A stretch of DNA of 64,000 nt, taken from contig JAVYIG010007907.1 in assembly GCA_035222895.1 (NCBI GenBank), positions 31,529 through 95,528 on the forward strand, in the 5' to 3' direction. Position 1 is the stretch's first letter, and every line of letters begins with the position of its first letter. Positions 35,401 through 50,400 of the stretch are shown piece after piece. This stretch comes from Strongylocentrotus droebachiensis. Its lineage: Eukaryota > Echinodermata > Echinoidea > Camarodonta > Strongylocentrotidae. Both the position numbers and the translations under genes were made by a program. The notes under the pieces were generated by a model. It was not told the DNA's origin. It saw nothing but the letters and a program-made list of their open reading frames with translations, and made no database searches.

Positions 35401-38400
35401 AAAGCATGCTCATCTGACAATAATTTATTGCCCAAAACCCCTGAATTTTCGGGGGCTCCGCCCATGGAAACCACGCAGATTCGTGACCTGCCAGTGTCAC
35501 AACTAGGGTATAAGAGCATACTCATCTGACAGTTATTTATTGCCCAAAACCCATGAACTTCAGGGGGATCCGCCCCTGGACCCCACGCCAATTCGTTAAC
35601 TGCCAGTGTCACCAAATAAGGTACATAAAAGCATGCTCATCTTACAATAATTTATAGCCCAAAACCCCTGAACTTCCGGGGGCTTTTCCCCCTGGACCCC
35701 ACACCAATTCGCGACCTACCAGTGTCACCAAATAAGGTATAAAAGCATGCTCATCTGACAGTATTTATTGCCCAAAATCCCTGGGCTTCTTGGGGCTCCG
35801 CACCCTGGACCCCACTCCAATTGGCGACCTACCATTGTCACCAAATAAGGTATAAAATGCATGCTCATCTGACAATAATTTATTGCCCAAAACCCCTGAA
35901 TTTCCGGGGGCTCCGCCCCTGGACCACACGCAAATTCGTGACCTGCCAGTGTCAAAATTAAGGTATAAAATCATGCTCATCTGACAGTTATTTATTGACC
36001 AAAACCCCTGAACTTCCGGGGGCTCCTCTTTGGACCCCACGCCAATTGGCGACGTACCATTGTCACCAAATAAGGTATTAAATGCATGCTCATCTGACAA
36101 TAATTTATATCCCAAAACCCCTGAATTTCCGGGGGCTCCGCCCCTGGACCCCACGCAAATTCGTGACCTGCCAGTGTCACAATTAAGGTATAAAAATCAT
36201 GCTCATCTGACAGTTATTTATTGCCCAAAACCCCTGAACTTCCGGGGGCTCCTCCTTGGACCCCACGCCAATTCGCGACCTACCAGTGTCACCAAATAAG
36301 GTATAAAAGCATGCTCATCTGACAGTTATTTATTGCCTAAAACCCATGAACTTCCGGGGGCTCCGCCCCTGGACCCCACGCCAATTCGTGACCTGCAAGT
36401 GTCACAACTAGGGTATAAGAGCATGCACATCTGACAAAATTTATTGCCCAAAACCCCTGAACTTCCGGGGGCTCCGACCCTGGACCCCTTACCAATTCGT
36501 GACTTGCCAGTGTCACAACTAGGGTATAAAAGCATGCTCATCTGACAATAATTTATCGCCCCAAACCCCTGAACTTCCGGGGGCTCTTCCCCCTGGACTC
36601 CACACCAATTCGCGACCTACCAGTGTCACAACTAGGGCATAAAAGCATGCTCATCTGACAGTTATTTATTGCCCAAAACCCCTTAACTTCCGGGGGCTCC
36701 GCCTCTGGACCCCACGCCAATTCGCGACCTACCAGTGTCACTAAATAAAGTATAAAAGCATGCTCATCTGACAGTTATTTATTGCCCAAAACCCCTGAAT
36801 TTCCGGGGGCTCCGCCTCTGGACCCCTCACCAATTCGTGACCTGCCAGTGTCACAACTAGGACACAAAAGCAAGCTCATCTTACAATAATTTATCGCCCA
36901 AAACCCCTGAACTTCCGGGGGCTTTTCCCCATGGACCCCACACCAATTAGCGACCTACCAGTGTCACCAAATAAAGTATTAAAGCATGCTCATCTGACAG
37001 TATTTATTGCCCAAAACTCCTGGGCTTCTTGGGGCTCCGCACCCTGGACCCCACTCCAATTGGCGACCTACCATTGTCACCAAATAAGGTATAAAATGCA
37101 TGCTCATCTGACAATAATTTATTGCCCCAAAACCATGAACTTCCGGGGGCTCCGCCCTTGGACCTCTCACCAATTCGTGACCTGCCAGTGTCACAACTAG
37201 GATATAAAAGCATGCTCATCTGACAGTAATTTATTGCCCAAAACCCCTGAACTTCCGGGGGTTCCTCCCCCTGGACCCCACGCTTATTCGCGACCTCCCA
37301 GTGTCACAAATAAGGTTTAAAATATGCTAATCTGACGATAATTCAACGTATAAAACCCCTGAGCTTCTGGGGGCTTCGCCCCCGGACCCCACGACAAATC
37401 GTGACCTGCCAGTGTCACAACTAAGGTATAAAATCATGCTTATCTGACAGTTATTTATTGCCCAAAACCCCTGGGCTTCTTGGGGCTCCGCAACCTGGAC
37501 CCCACGCCAATTGGCGACCTACCATTGTCACCAAATAAGGTATAAAAAGCATGCTCATCTGACAATAATTTATTGCCCAAAACCCGTGATTTTTCGGGGG
37601 CTCCGCCCATGGACCCCACGCAAATTCGTGACCTGCCAGTGTCACAATTAAGGTATAAAAGCATGCTCATTTGATAGTTATTTATTGCCCAAAACCCCTG
37701 AATTTCCGGGGGCTCCGCCCCTGGACCCAACGCCAATTCGTTAACTGCCAGTGTCACAACTAGGGTATAAGAGCATGCACATCTGACAAAAATTTATTGC
37801 CCAAAACCCCTGAACTTCCGGGGTGTCCGCCCCTGGACCCCTCACCAATTCGTGACCTGCCAGTGTCACAACTAGGATATAAAAGCATGCTCTTCTGACA
37901 GTAATTTATTGCCCAAAACCCCTGAACTTCCGGGGGTTCCTCCCCCTGGACCCCACGCTTATTCGCGACCTCCCAGTGTCACAAATAAGGTTTAAAATAT
38001 GCTAATGTAACGATAATTTAACGTATAAAACCCCTGAGCTTCTGGGGGCTTTGCCCCAGGACCCCACGACAAATCGTAACCTGCCAGTGTCACAACTAAG
38101 GTATAAATTCATGCTCATCTGACAGTTATTTATTGCCCAAAACCCCTGAACTTCCGGGGGCTCCGCCCCTGGACCCAACCCCAATTCGTGACTTGCCAGT
38201 GTCACAACTAGGGTATAAAAGCATGCTCATCTGACAATAATTTATCGCCAAAAGCCCCTAAACTTCCGGGGGCTCTTCCCCCTGGACCCCTCACAAATTC
38301 GCGACCTACCAGTGTCACCAAATAAGGTATAAAAGCATGCTCATCTGACAATTATTTATTGCCCAAAACCCCTGAACTTCCGGGGGCTCCGCCTCTGGAC

Positions 38401-41400
38401 CCCACACCAATTCGCGACCTACCAGTGTCACCAAATAAGGTATAAAAGCATGCTCATCTGACAGTATTTATTGCCCAAAACCCCTGGGCTCCTTGGGGCT
38501 CCGCACCCTGGACCCCACTCCAATTGGCGACCTACCATTGTCACCAAATAAGGTATAAAATGCATGCTCATCTGACAATAATTTATTGCCCAAAACCCCT
38601 GAATTTCCGGGGGCTCCGCCCCTGGACCACACGCAAATTCGTGACCTGCCAGTGTCAAAATTAAGGTATAAAATCATGCTCATCTGACAGTTATTTATTG
38701 ACCAAAACCCCTGAACTTCCGGGGGCTCCTCTTTGGACCCCACGCCAATTGGCGACGTACCATTGTCACCAAATAAGGTATTAAATGCATGCTCATCTGA
38801 CAATAATTTATATCCCAAAACCCCTGAATTTCCGGGGGCTCCGCCCCTGGACCCCACGCAAATTCGTGACCTGCCAGTGTCACAATTAAGGTATAAAAAT
38901 CATGCTCATCTGACAGTTATTTATTGCCCAAAACCCCTGAACTTCCGGGGGCTCCTCCTTGGACCCCACGCCAATTCGCGACCTACCAGTGTCACCAAAT
39001 AAGGTATAAAAGCATGCTCATCTGACAGTTATTTATTGCCTAAAACCCATGAACTTCCGGGGGCTCCGCCCCTTGACCCCACGCCAATTCGTGACCTGCA
39101 AGTGTCACAACTAGGGTATAAGAGCATGCACATCTGACAAAATTTATTGCCCAAAACCCCTGAACTTCGGGGGCTCCGACCCTGGACCCCTTACCAATTC
39201 GTGACTTGCCAGTGTCACAACTAGGGTATAAAAGCATGCTCATCTGACAATAATTTATCGCCCCAAACCCCTGAACTTCCGGGGGCTCTTCCCCCTGGAC
39301 TCCACACCAATTCGCGACCTACCAGTGTCACAACTAGGGCATAAAAGCATGCTCATCTGACAGTTATTTATTGCCCAAAACCCCTTAACTTCCGGGGGCT
39401 CCGCCTCTGGACCCCACGCCAATTCGCGACCTACCAGTGTCACTAAATAAAGTATAAAAGCATGCTCATCTGACAGTTATTTATTGCCCAAAACCCCTGA
39501 ATTTCCGGGGGCTCCGCCTCTGGACCCCTCACCAATTCGTGACCTGCCAGTGTCACAACTAGGACACAAAAGCAAGCTCATCTTACAATAATTTATCGCC
39601 CAAAACCCCTGAACTTCCGGGGGCTTTTCCCCATGGACCCCACACCAATTAGCGACCTACCAGTGTCACCAAATAAGGTATTAAAGCATGCTCATCTGAC
39701 AGTATTTATTGCCCAAAACTCCTGGGCTTCTTGGGGCTCCGCACCCTGGACCCCACTCCAATTGGCGACCTACCATTGTCACCAAATAAGGTATAAAATG
39801 CATGCTCATCTGACAATAATTTATTGCCCCAAAACCATGAACTTCCGGGGGCTCCGCCCTTGGACCTCTCACCAATTCGTGACCTGCAAGTGTCACAACT
39901 AGGATATAAAAGCATGCTCATCTGACAGTAATTTATTGCCCAAAACCCCTGAACTTCCGGGGGTTCCTCCCCCTGGACCCCACGCTTATTCGCGACCTCC
40001 CAGTGTCACAAATAAGGTTTAAAATATGCTAATCTGACGATAATTCAACGTATAAAACCCCTGAGCTTCTGGGGGCTTCGCCCCCGGACCCCACGACAAA
40101 TCGTGACCTGCCAGTGTCACAACTAAGGTATAAAATCATGCTTATCTGACAGTTATTTATTGCCCAAAACCCCTGGGCTTCTTGGGGCTCCGCAACCTGG
40201 ACCCCACGCCAATTGGCGACCTACCATTGTCACCAAATAAGGTATAAAAAGCATGCTCATCTGACAATAATTTATTGCCCAAAACCCCTGATTTTTCGGG
40301 GGCTCCGCCCATGGACCCCACGCAAATTCGTGACCTGCCAGTGTCACAATTAAGGTATAAAAGCATGCTCATTTGATAGTTATTTATTGCCCAAAACCCC
40401 TGAATTTCCGGGGGCTCCGCCCCTGGACCCAACGCCAATTCGTTAACTGGCAGTGTCACAACTAGGGTATAAGAGCATGCACATCTGACAAAAATTTATT
40501 GCCCAAAACCCCTGAACTTCCGGGGTGTCCGCCCCTGGACCCCTCACCAATTCGTGACCTGCCAGTGTCACAACTAGGATATAAAAGCATGCTCTTCTGA
40601 CAGTAATTTATTGCCCAAAACCCCTGAACTTCCGGGGGTTCCTCCCCCTGGACCCCACGCTTATTCGCGACCTCCCAGTGTCACAAATAAGGTTTAAAAT
40701 ATGCTAATGTAACGATAATTTAACGTATAAAACCCCTGAGCTTCTGGGGGCTTTGCCCCAGGACCCCACGACAAATCGTAACCTGCCAGTGTCACAACTA
40801 AGGTATAAATTCATGCTCATCTGACAGTTATTTATTGCCCAAAACCCCTGAACTTCCGGGGGCTCCGCCCCTGGACCCAACCCCAATTCGTGACTTGCCA
40901 GTGTCACAACTAGGGTATAAAAGCATGCTCATCTGACAATAATTTATCGCCAAAAGCCCCTAAACTTCCGGGGGCTCTTCCCCCTGGACCCCTCACAAAT
41001 TCGCGACCTACCAGTGTCACCAAATAAGGTATAAAAGCATGCTCATCTGACAATTATTTATTGCCCAAAACCCCTGAACTTCCGGGGGCTCCGCCTCTGG
41101 ACCCCACGCCAATTCGCGACCTACCAGTGTCACCAAATAAAGTATAAAAGCATGCTCATCTGACATTTATTTATTGCCCAAAACCCCTGGGCTTCTTCGG
41201 GCTCCGCACCCTGGACCCCACGCCAATTGGCGACCTACCATTGTCACCAAATAAGGTATAAAAAGCATGCTCATTTGACAATAATTTATTGCCCAAAACC
41301 CCTGAATTTTCGGGGGCTCCGCCCATGGAAACCACGCAGATTCGTGACCTGCCAGTGTCACAACTAGGGTATAAGAGCATACTCATCTGACAGTTATTTA

Positions 41401-44400
41401 TTGCCCAAAACCCATGAACTTCAGGGGGATCCGCCCCTGGACCCCACGCCAATTCGTTAACTGCCAGTGTCACCAAATAAGGTATAAAATGCATGCTCAT
41501 CTGACAATAATTTATTGCCCAAAACCCCTGAATTTCCGGGGGCTCCGCCCCTGGACCACACGCAAATTCGTGACCTGCCAGTGTCAAAATTAAGGTATAA
41601 AATCATGCTCATCTGACAGTTATTTATTGACCAAAACCCTGAACTTCCGGGGGCTCCTCCTTGGACCCCACGCCAATTGGCGACGTACCATTGTCACCAA
41701 ATAAGGTATTAAATGCATGCTCATCTGACAATAATTTATATCCCAAAACCCCTGAATTTCCGGGGGCTCCGCCCCTGGACCCCACGCAAATTCGTGACCT
41801 GCCAGTGTCACAATTAAGGTATAAAAATCATGCTCATCTGACAGTTATTTATTGCCCAAAACCCCTGAACTTCCGGGGGCTCCTCCTTGGACCCCACGCC
41901 AATTCGCGACCTACCAGTGTCACCAAATAAGGTATAAAAGCATGCTCATCTGACAGTTATTTATTGCCTAAAACCCATGAACTTCCGGGGGCTCCGCCCC
42001 TGGACCCCACGCCAATTCGTGACCTGCAAGTGTCACAACTAGGGTATAAGAGCATGCACATCTGACAAAATTTATTGCCCAAAACCCCTGAACTTCCGGG
42101 GGCTCCGACCCTGGACCCCTTACCAATTCGTGACTTGCCAGTGTCACAACTAGGGTATAAAAGCATGCTCATCTGACAATAATTTATCGCCCCAAACCCC
42201 TGAACTTCCGGGGGCTCTTCCCCCTGGACTCCACACCAATTCGCGACCTACCAGTGTCACAACTTGGGCATAAAAGCATGCTCATCTGACAGTTATTTAT
42301 TGCCCAAAACCCCTTAACTTCCGGGGGCTCCGCCTCTGGACCCCACGCCAATTCGCGACCTACCAGTGTCACTAAATAAAGTATAAAAGCATGCTCATCT
42401 GACAGTTATTTATTGCCCAAAACCCCTGAATTTCCGGGGGCTCCGCCTCTGGACCCCTCACCAATTCGTGACCTGCCAGTGTCACAACTAGGACACAAAA
42501 GCAAGCTCATCTTACAATAATTTATCGCCCAAAACCCCTGAACTTCCGGGGGCTTTTCCCCATGGACCCCACACCAATTAGCGACCTACCAGTGTCACCA
42601 AATAAGGTATTAAAGCATGCTCATCTGACAGTATTTATTGCCCAAAACTCCTGGGCTTCTTGGGGCTCCGCACCCTGGACCCCACTCCAATTGGCGACCT
42701 ACCATTGTCACCAAATAAGGTATAAAATGCATGCTCATCTGACAATAATTTATTGCCCCAAAACCATGAACTTCCGGGGGCTCCGCCCTTGGACCTCTCA
42801 CCAATTCGTGACCTGCCAGTGTCACAACTAGGATATAAAAGCATGCTCATCTGACAGTAATTTATTGCCCAAAACCCCTGAACTTCCGGGGGTTCCTCCC
42901 CCTGGACCCCACGCTTATTCGCGACCTCCCAGTGTCACAAATAAGGTTTAAAATATGCTAATCTGACGATAATTCAACGTATAAAACCCCTGAGCTTCTG
43001 GGGGCTTCGCCCCCGGACCCCACGACAAATCGTGACCTGCCAGTGTCACAACTAAGGTATAAAATCATGCTTATCTGACAGTTATTTATTGCCCAAAACC
43101 CCTGGGCTTCTTGGGGCTCCGCAACCTGGACCCCACGCCAATTGGCGACCTACCATTGTCACCAAATAAGGTATAAAAAGCATGCTCATCTGACAATAAT
43201 TTATTGCCCAAAACCCCTGATTTTTCGGGGGCTCCGCCCATGGACCCCACGCAAATTCGTGACCTGCCAGTGTCACAATTAAGGTATAAAAGCATGCTCA
43301 TTTGATAGTTATTTATTGCCCAAAACCCCTGAATTTCCGGGGGCTCCGCCCCTGGACCCAACGCCAATTCGTTAACTGCCAGTGTCACAACTAGGGTATA
43401 AGAGCATGCACATCTGACAAAAATTTATTGCCCAAAACCCCTGAACTTCCGGGGTGTCCGCCCCTGGACCCCTCACCAATTCGTGACCTGCCAGTGTCAC
43501 AACTAGGATATAAAAGCATGCTCTTCTGACAGTAATTTATTGCCCAAAACCCCTGAACTTCCGGGGGTTCCTCCCCCTGGACCCCACGCTTATTCGCGAC
43601 CTCCCAGTGTCACAAATAAGGTTTAAAATATGCTAATCTGACGATAATTCAACGTATAAAACCCCTGAGCTTCTGGGGGCTTCGCCCCCGGACCCCACGA
43701 CAAATCGTAACCTGCCAGTGTCACAACTAAGGTATAAATTCATGCTCATCTGACAGTTATTTATTGCCCAAAACCCCTGAACTTCCGGGGGCTCCGCCCC
43801 TGGACCCAACCCCAATTCGTGACTTGCCAGTGTCACAACTAGGGTATAAAAGCATGCTCATCTGACAATAATTTATCGCCAAAAGCCCCTAAACTTCCGG
43901 GGGCTCTTCCCCCTGGACCCCTCACAAATTCGCGACCTACCAGTGTCACCAAATAAGGTATAAAAGCATGCTCATCTGACAATTATTTATTGCCCAAAAC
44001 CCCTGAACTTCCGGGGGCTCCGCCTCTGGACCCCACGCCAATTCGCGACCTACCAGTGTCACCAAATAAAGTATAAAAGCATGCTCATCTGACATTTATT
44101 TATTGCCCAAAACCCCTGGGCTTCTTCGGGCTCCGCACCCTGGACCCCACGCCAATTGGCGACCTACCATTGTCACCAAATAAGGTATAAAAAGCATGCT
44201 CATTTGACAATAATTTATTGCCCAAAACCCCTGAATTTTCGGGGGCTCCGCCCATGGAAACCACGCAGATTCGTGACCTGCCAGTGTCACAACTAGGGTA
44301 TAAGAGCATACTCATCTGACAGTTATTTATTGCCCAAAACCATGAACTTCAGGGGGATCCGCCCCTGGACCCCACGCCAATTCGTTAACTGCCAGTGTCA

Positions 44401-47400
44401 CCAAATAAGGTATAAAATGCATGCTCATCTGACAATAATTTATTGCCCAAAACCCCTGAATTTCCGGGGGCTCCGCCCCTGGACCACACGCAAATTCGTG
44501 ACCTGCCAGTGTCAAAATTAAGTATAAAATCATGCTCATCTGACAGTTATTTATTGACCAAAACCCCTGAACTTCCGGGGGCTCCTCCTTGGACCCCACG
44601 CCAATTGGCGACGTACCATTGTCACCAAATAAGGTATTAAATGCATGCTCATCTGACAATAATTTATATCCCAAAACCCCTGAATTTCCGGGGGCTCCGC
44701 CCCTGGACCCCACGCAAATTCGTGACCTGCCAGTGTCACAATTAAGGTATAAAAATCATGCTCATCTGACAGTTATTTATTGCCCAAAACCCCTGAACTT
44801 CCGGGGGCTCCTCCTTGGACCCCACGCCAATTCGCGACCTACCAGTGTCACCAAATAAGGTATAAAAGCATGCTCATCTGACAGTTATTTATTGCCTAAA
44901 ACCCATGAACTTCCGGGGGCTCCGCCCCTGGACCCCACGCCAATTCGTGACCTGCAAGTGTCACAACTAGGATATAAGAGCATGCACATCTGACAAAATT
45001 TATTGCCCAAAACCCCTGAACTTCCGGGGGCTCCGACCCTGGACCCCTTACCAATTCGTGACTTGCCAGTGTCACAACTAGGGTATAAAAGCATGCTCAT
45101 CTGACAATAATTTATCGCCCCAAACCCCTGAACTTCCGGGGGCTCTTCCCCCTGGACTCCACACCAATTCGCGACCTACCAGTGTCACAACTAGGGCATA
45201 AAAGCATGCTCATCTGACAGTTATTTATTGCCCAAAACCCCTTAACTTCCGGGGGCTCCGCCTCTGGACCCCACGCCAATTCGCGACCTACCAGTGTCAC
45301 TAAATAAAGTATAAAAGCATGCTCATCTGACAGTTATTTATTGCCCAAAACCCCTGAATTTCCGGGGGCTCCGCCTCTGGACCCCTCACCAATTCGTGAC
45401 CTGCCAGTGTCACAACTAGGACACAAAAGCAAGCTCATCTTACAATAATTTATCGCCCAAAACCCCTGAACTTCCGGGGGCTTTTCCCCATGGACCCCAC
45501 ACCAATTAGCGACCTACCAGTGTCACCAAATAAGGTATTAAAGCATGCTCATCTGACAGTATTTATTGCCCAAAACTCCTGGGCTTCTTGGGGCTCCGCA
45601 CCCTGGACCCCACTCCAATTGGCGACCTACCATTGTCACCAAATAAGGTATAAAATGCATGCTCATCTGACAATAATTTATTGCCCCAAAACCATGAACT
45701 TCCGGGGGCTCCGCCCTTGGACCTCTCACCAATTCGTGACCTGCCAGTGTCACAACTAGGATATAAAAGCATGCTCATCTGACAGTAATTTATTGCCCAA
45801 AACCCCTGAACTTCCGGGGGTTCCTCCCCCTGGACCCCACGCTTATTCGCGACCTCCCAGTGTCACAAATAAGGTTTAAAATATGCTAATCTGACGATAA
45901 TTCAACGTATAAAACCCCTGAGCTTCTGGGGGCTTCGCCCCCGGACCCCACGACAAATCGTGACCTGCCAGTGTCACAACTAAGGTATAAAATCATGCTT
46001 ATCTGACAGTTATTTATTGCCCAAAACCCCTGGGCTTCTTGGGGCTCCGCAACCTGGACCCCACGCCAATTGGCGACCTACCATTGTCACCAAATAAGGT
46101 ATAAAAAGCATGCTCATCTGACAATAATTTATTGCCCAAAACCCCTGATTTTTCGGGGGCTCCGCCCATGGACCCCACGCAAATTCGTGACCTGCCAGTG
46201 TCACAATTAAGGTATAAAAGCATGCTCATTTGATAGTTATTTATTGCCCAAAACCCCTGAATTTCCGGGGGCTCCGCCCCTGGACCCAACGCCAATTCGT
46301 TAACTGCCAGTGTCACAACTAGGGTATAAGAGCATGCACATCTGACAAAAATTTATTGCCCAAAACCCCTGAACTTCCGGGGTGTCCGCCCCTGGACCCC
46401 TCACCAATTCGTGACCTGCCAGTGTCACAACTAGGATATAAAAGCATGCTCTTCTGACAGTAATTTATTGCCCAAAACCCCTGAACTTCCGGGGGTTCCT
46501 CCCCCTGGACCCCACGCTTATTCGCGACCTCCCAGTGTCACAAATAAGGTTTAAAATATGCTAATCTGACGATAATTCAACGTATAAAACCCCTGAGCTT
46601 CTGGGGGCTTCGCCCCCGGACCCCACGACAAATCGTAACCTGCCAGTGTCACAACTAAGGTATAAATTCATGCTCATCTGACAGTTATTTATTGCCCAAA
46701 ACCCCTGAACTTCCGGGGGCTCCGCCCCTGGACCCAACCCCAATTCGTGACTTGCCAGTGTCACAACTAGGGTATAAAAGCATGCTCATCTGACAATAAT
46801 TTATCGCCAAAAGCCCCTAAACTTCCGGGGGCTCTTCCCCCTGGACCCCTCACAAATTCGCGACCTACCAGTGTCACCAAATAAGGTATAAAAGCATGCT
46901 CATCTGACAATTATTTATTGCCCAAAACCCCTGAACTTCCGGGGGCTCCGCCTCTGGACCCCACGCCAATTCGCGACCTACCAGTGTCACCAAATAAAGT
47001 ATAAAAGCATGCTCATCTGACATTTATTTATTGCCCAAAACCCCTGGGCTTCTTCGGGCTCCGCACCCTGGACCCCACGCCAATTGGCGACCTACCATTG
47101 TCACCAAATAAGGTATAAAAAGCATGCTCATTTGACAATAATTTATTGCCCAAAACCCCTGAATTTTCGGGGGCTCCGCCCATGGAAACCACGCAGATTC
47201 GTGACCTGCCAGTGTCACAACTAGGGTATAAGAGCATACTCATCTGACAGTTATTTATTGCCCAAAACCCATGAACTTCAGGGGGATCCGCCCCTGGACC
47301 CCACGCCAATTCGTTAACTGCCAGTGTCACCAAATAAGGTATAAAATGCATGCTCATCTGACAATAATTTATTGCCCAAAACCCCTGAATTTCCGGGGGC

Positions 47401-50400
47401 TCCGCCCCTGGACCACACGCAAATTCGTGACCTGCCAGTGTCAAAATTAAGGTATAAAATCATGCTCATCTGACAGTTATTTATTGACCAAAACCCCTGA
47501 ACTTCCGGGGGCTCCTCCTTGGACCCCACGCCAATTGGCGACGTACCATTGTCACCAAATAAGGTATTAAATGCATGCTCATCTGACAATAATTTATATC
47601 CCAAAACCCCTGAATTTCCGGGGGCTCCGCCCCTGGACCCCACGCAAATTCGTGACCTGCCAGTGTCACAATTAAGGTATAAAAATCATGCTCATCTGAC
47701 AGTTATTTATTGCCCAAAACCCCTGAACTTCCGGGGGCTCCTCCTTGGACCCCACGCCAATTCGCGACCTACCAGTGTCACCAAATAAGGTATAAAAGCA
47801 TGCTCATCTGACAGTTATTTATTGCCTAAAACCCATGAACTTCCGGGGGCTCCGCCCCTGGACCCCACGCCAATTCGTGACCTGCAAGTGTCACAACTAG
47901 GGTATAAGAGCATGCACATCTGACAAAAATTTATTGCCCAAAACCCCTGAACTTCCGGGGGCTCCGACCCTGGACCCCTCACCAATTCGTGACTTGCCAG
48001 TGTCACAACTAGGGTATAAAAGCATGCTCATCTGACAATAATTTATCGCCCCAAACCCCTGAACTTCCGGGGGCTCTTCCCCCTGGACTCCACACCAATT
48101 CGCGACCTACCAGTGTCACAACTAGGGCATAAAAGCATGCTCATCTGACAGTTATTTATTGCCCAAAACCCCTTAACTTCCGGGGGCTCCGCCTCTGGAC
48201 CCCACGCCAATTCGCGACCTACCAGTGTCACTAAATAAAGTATAAAAGCATGCTCATCTGACAGTTATTTATTGCCCAAAACCCCTGAATTTCCGGGGGC
48301 TCCGCCTCTGGACCCCTCACCAATTCGTGACCTGCCAGTGTCACAACTAGGACACAAAAGCAAGCTCATCTTACAATAATTTATCGCCCAAAACCCCTGA
48401 ACTTCCGGGGGCTTTTCCCCATGGACCCCACACCAATTAGCGACCTACCAGTGTCACCAAATAAGGTATTAAAGCATGCTCATCTGACAGTATTTATTGC
48501 CCAAAACTCTTGGGCTTCTTGGGGCTCCGCACCCTGGACCCCACTCCAATTGGCGACCTACCATTGTCACCAAATAAGGTATAAAATGCATGCTCATCTG
48601 ACAATAATTTATTGCCCCAAAACCATGAACTTCCGGGGGCTCCGCCCTTGGACCTCTCACCAATTCGTGACCTGCCAGTGTCACAACTAGGATATAAAAG
48701 CATGCTCATCTGACAGTAATTTATTGCCCAAAACCCCTGAACTTCCGGGGGTTCCTCCCCCTGGACCCCACGCTTATTCGCGACCTCCCAGTGTCACAAA
48801 TAAGGTTTAAAATATGCTAATCTGACGATAATTCAACGTATAAAACCCCTGAGCTTCTGGGGGCTTCGCCCCCGGACCCCACGACAAATCGTGACCTGCC
48901 AGTGTCACAACTAAGGTATAAAATCATGCTTATCTGACAGTTATTTATTGCCCAAAACCCCTGGGCTTCTTGGGGCTCCGCAACCTGGACCCCACGCCAA
49001 TTGGCGACCTACCATTGTCACCAAATAAGGTATAAAAAGCATGCTCATCTGACAATAATTTATTGCCCAAAACCCCTGAATTTTCGGGGGCTCCGCCCAT
49101 GGACCCCACGCAAATTCGTGACCTGCCAGTGTCACAATTAAGGTATAAAAGCATGCTCATTTGACAGTTATTTATTGCCCAAAACCCATGAACTTCCGGG
49201 GGATCCGCCCCTGGACCCCACGCCAATTCGTTAACTGCCAGTGTCACAACTAGGGTATAAGAGCATGCACATCTGACAAAAATTTATTGCCCAAAACCCC
49301 TGAACTTCCGGGGTGTCCGCCCCTGGACCCCTCACCAATTCGTGACCTGCCAGTGTCACAACTAGGATATAAAAGCATGCTCTTCTGACAGTAATTTATT
49401 GCCCAAAACCCCTGAACTTCCGGGGGTTCCTCCCCCTGGACCCCACGCTTATTCGCGACCTCCCAGTGTCACAAATAAGGTTTAAAATATGCTAATGTGA
49501 CGATAATTTAACGTATAAAACCCCTGAGCTTCTGGGGGCTTTGCCCCAGGACCCCACGACAAATCGTGACCTGCCAGTGTCACAACTAAGGTATAAATTC
49601 ATGCTCATCTGACAGTTATTTATTGCCCAAAACCCCTGAACTTCCGGGGGCTCCGCCCCTGGACCCAACCCAAATTCGTGACTTGCCAGTGTCACAACTA
49701 GGGTATAAAAGCATGCTCATCTGACAATAATTTATCGCCAAAAGCCCCTAAACTTCCGGGGGCTCTTCCCCCTGGACCCCTCACAAATTCGCGACCTACC
49801 AGTGTCACCAAATAAGGTATAAAAGCATGCTCATCTGACAGTTATTTATTGCCCAAAACCCCTGAACTTCCGGGGGCTCTGCCTCTGGACCCCACGCCAA
49901 TTCGCGACCTACCAGTGTCACCAAATAAAGTATAAAAGCATGCTCATCTGACATTTATTTATTGCCCAAAACCCCTGGGCTTCTTCGGGCTCCGCACCCT
50001 GGACCCCACGCCAATTGGCGACCTACCATTGTCACCAAATAAGGTATAAAAAGCATGCTCATCTGACAATAATTTATTGCCCAAAACCCCTGAATTTTCG
50101 GGGGCTCCGCCCATGGACCCCACGCAGATTCGTGACCTGCCAGTGTCACAACTAGGGTATAAGAGCATACTCATCTGACAGTTATTTATTGCCCAAAACC
50201 CATGAACTTCAGGGGGATCCGCCCCTGGACCCCACGCCAATTCGTTAACTGCCAGTGTCAAAACTAGGGTATAAGAGCATGCACATCTGACAAAAATTTA
50301 TTGCCCAAAACCCCTGAACTTCTGAGTCTCCGCCCCTGGACCCCTCACCAATTCGTGACCTGCCAGTGTCACAACTAGGATATAAAAGGAAGCTCATCTG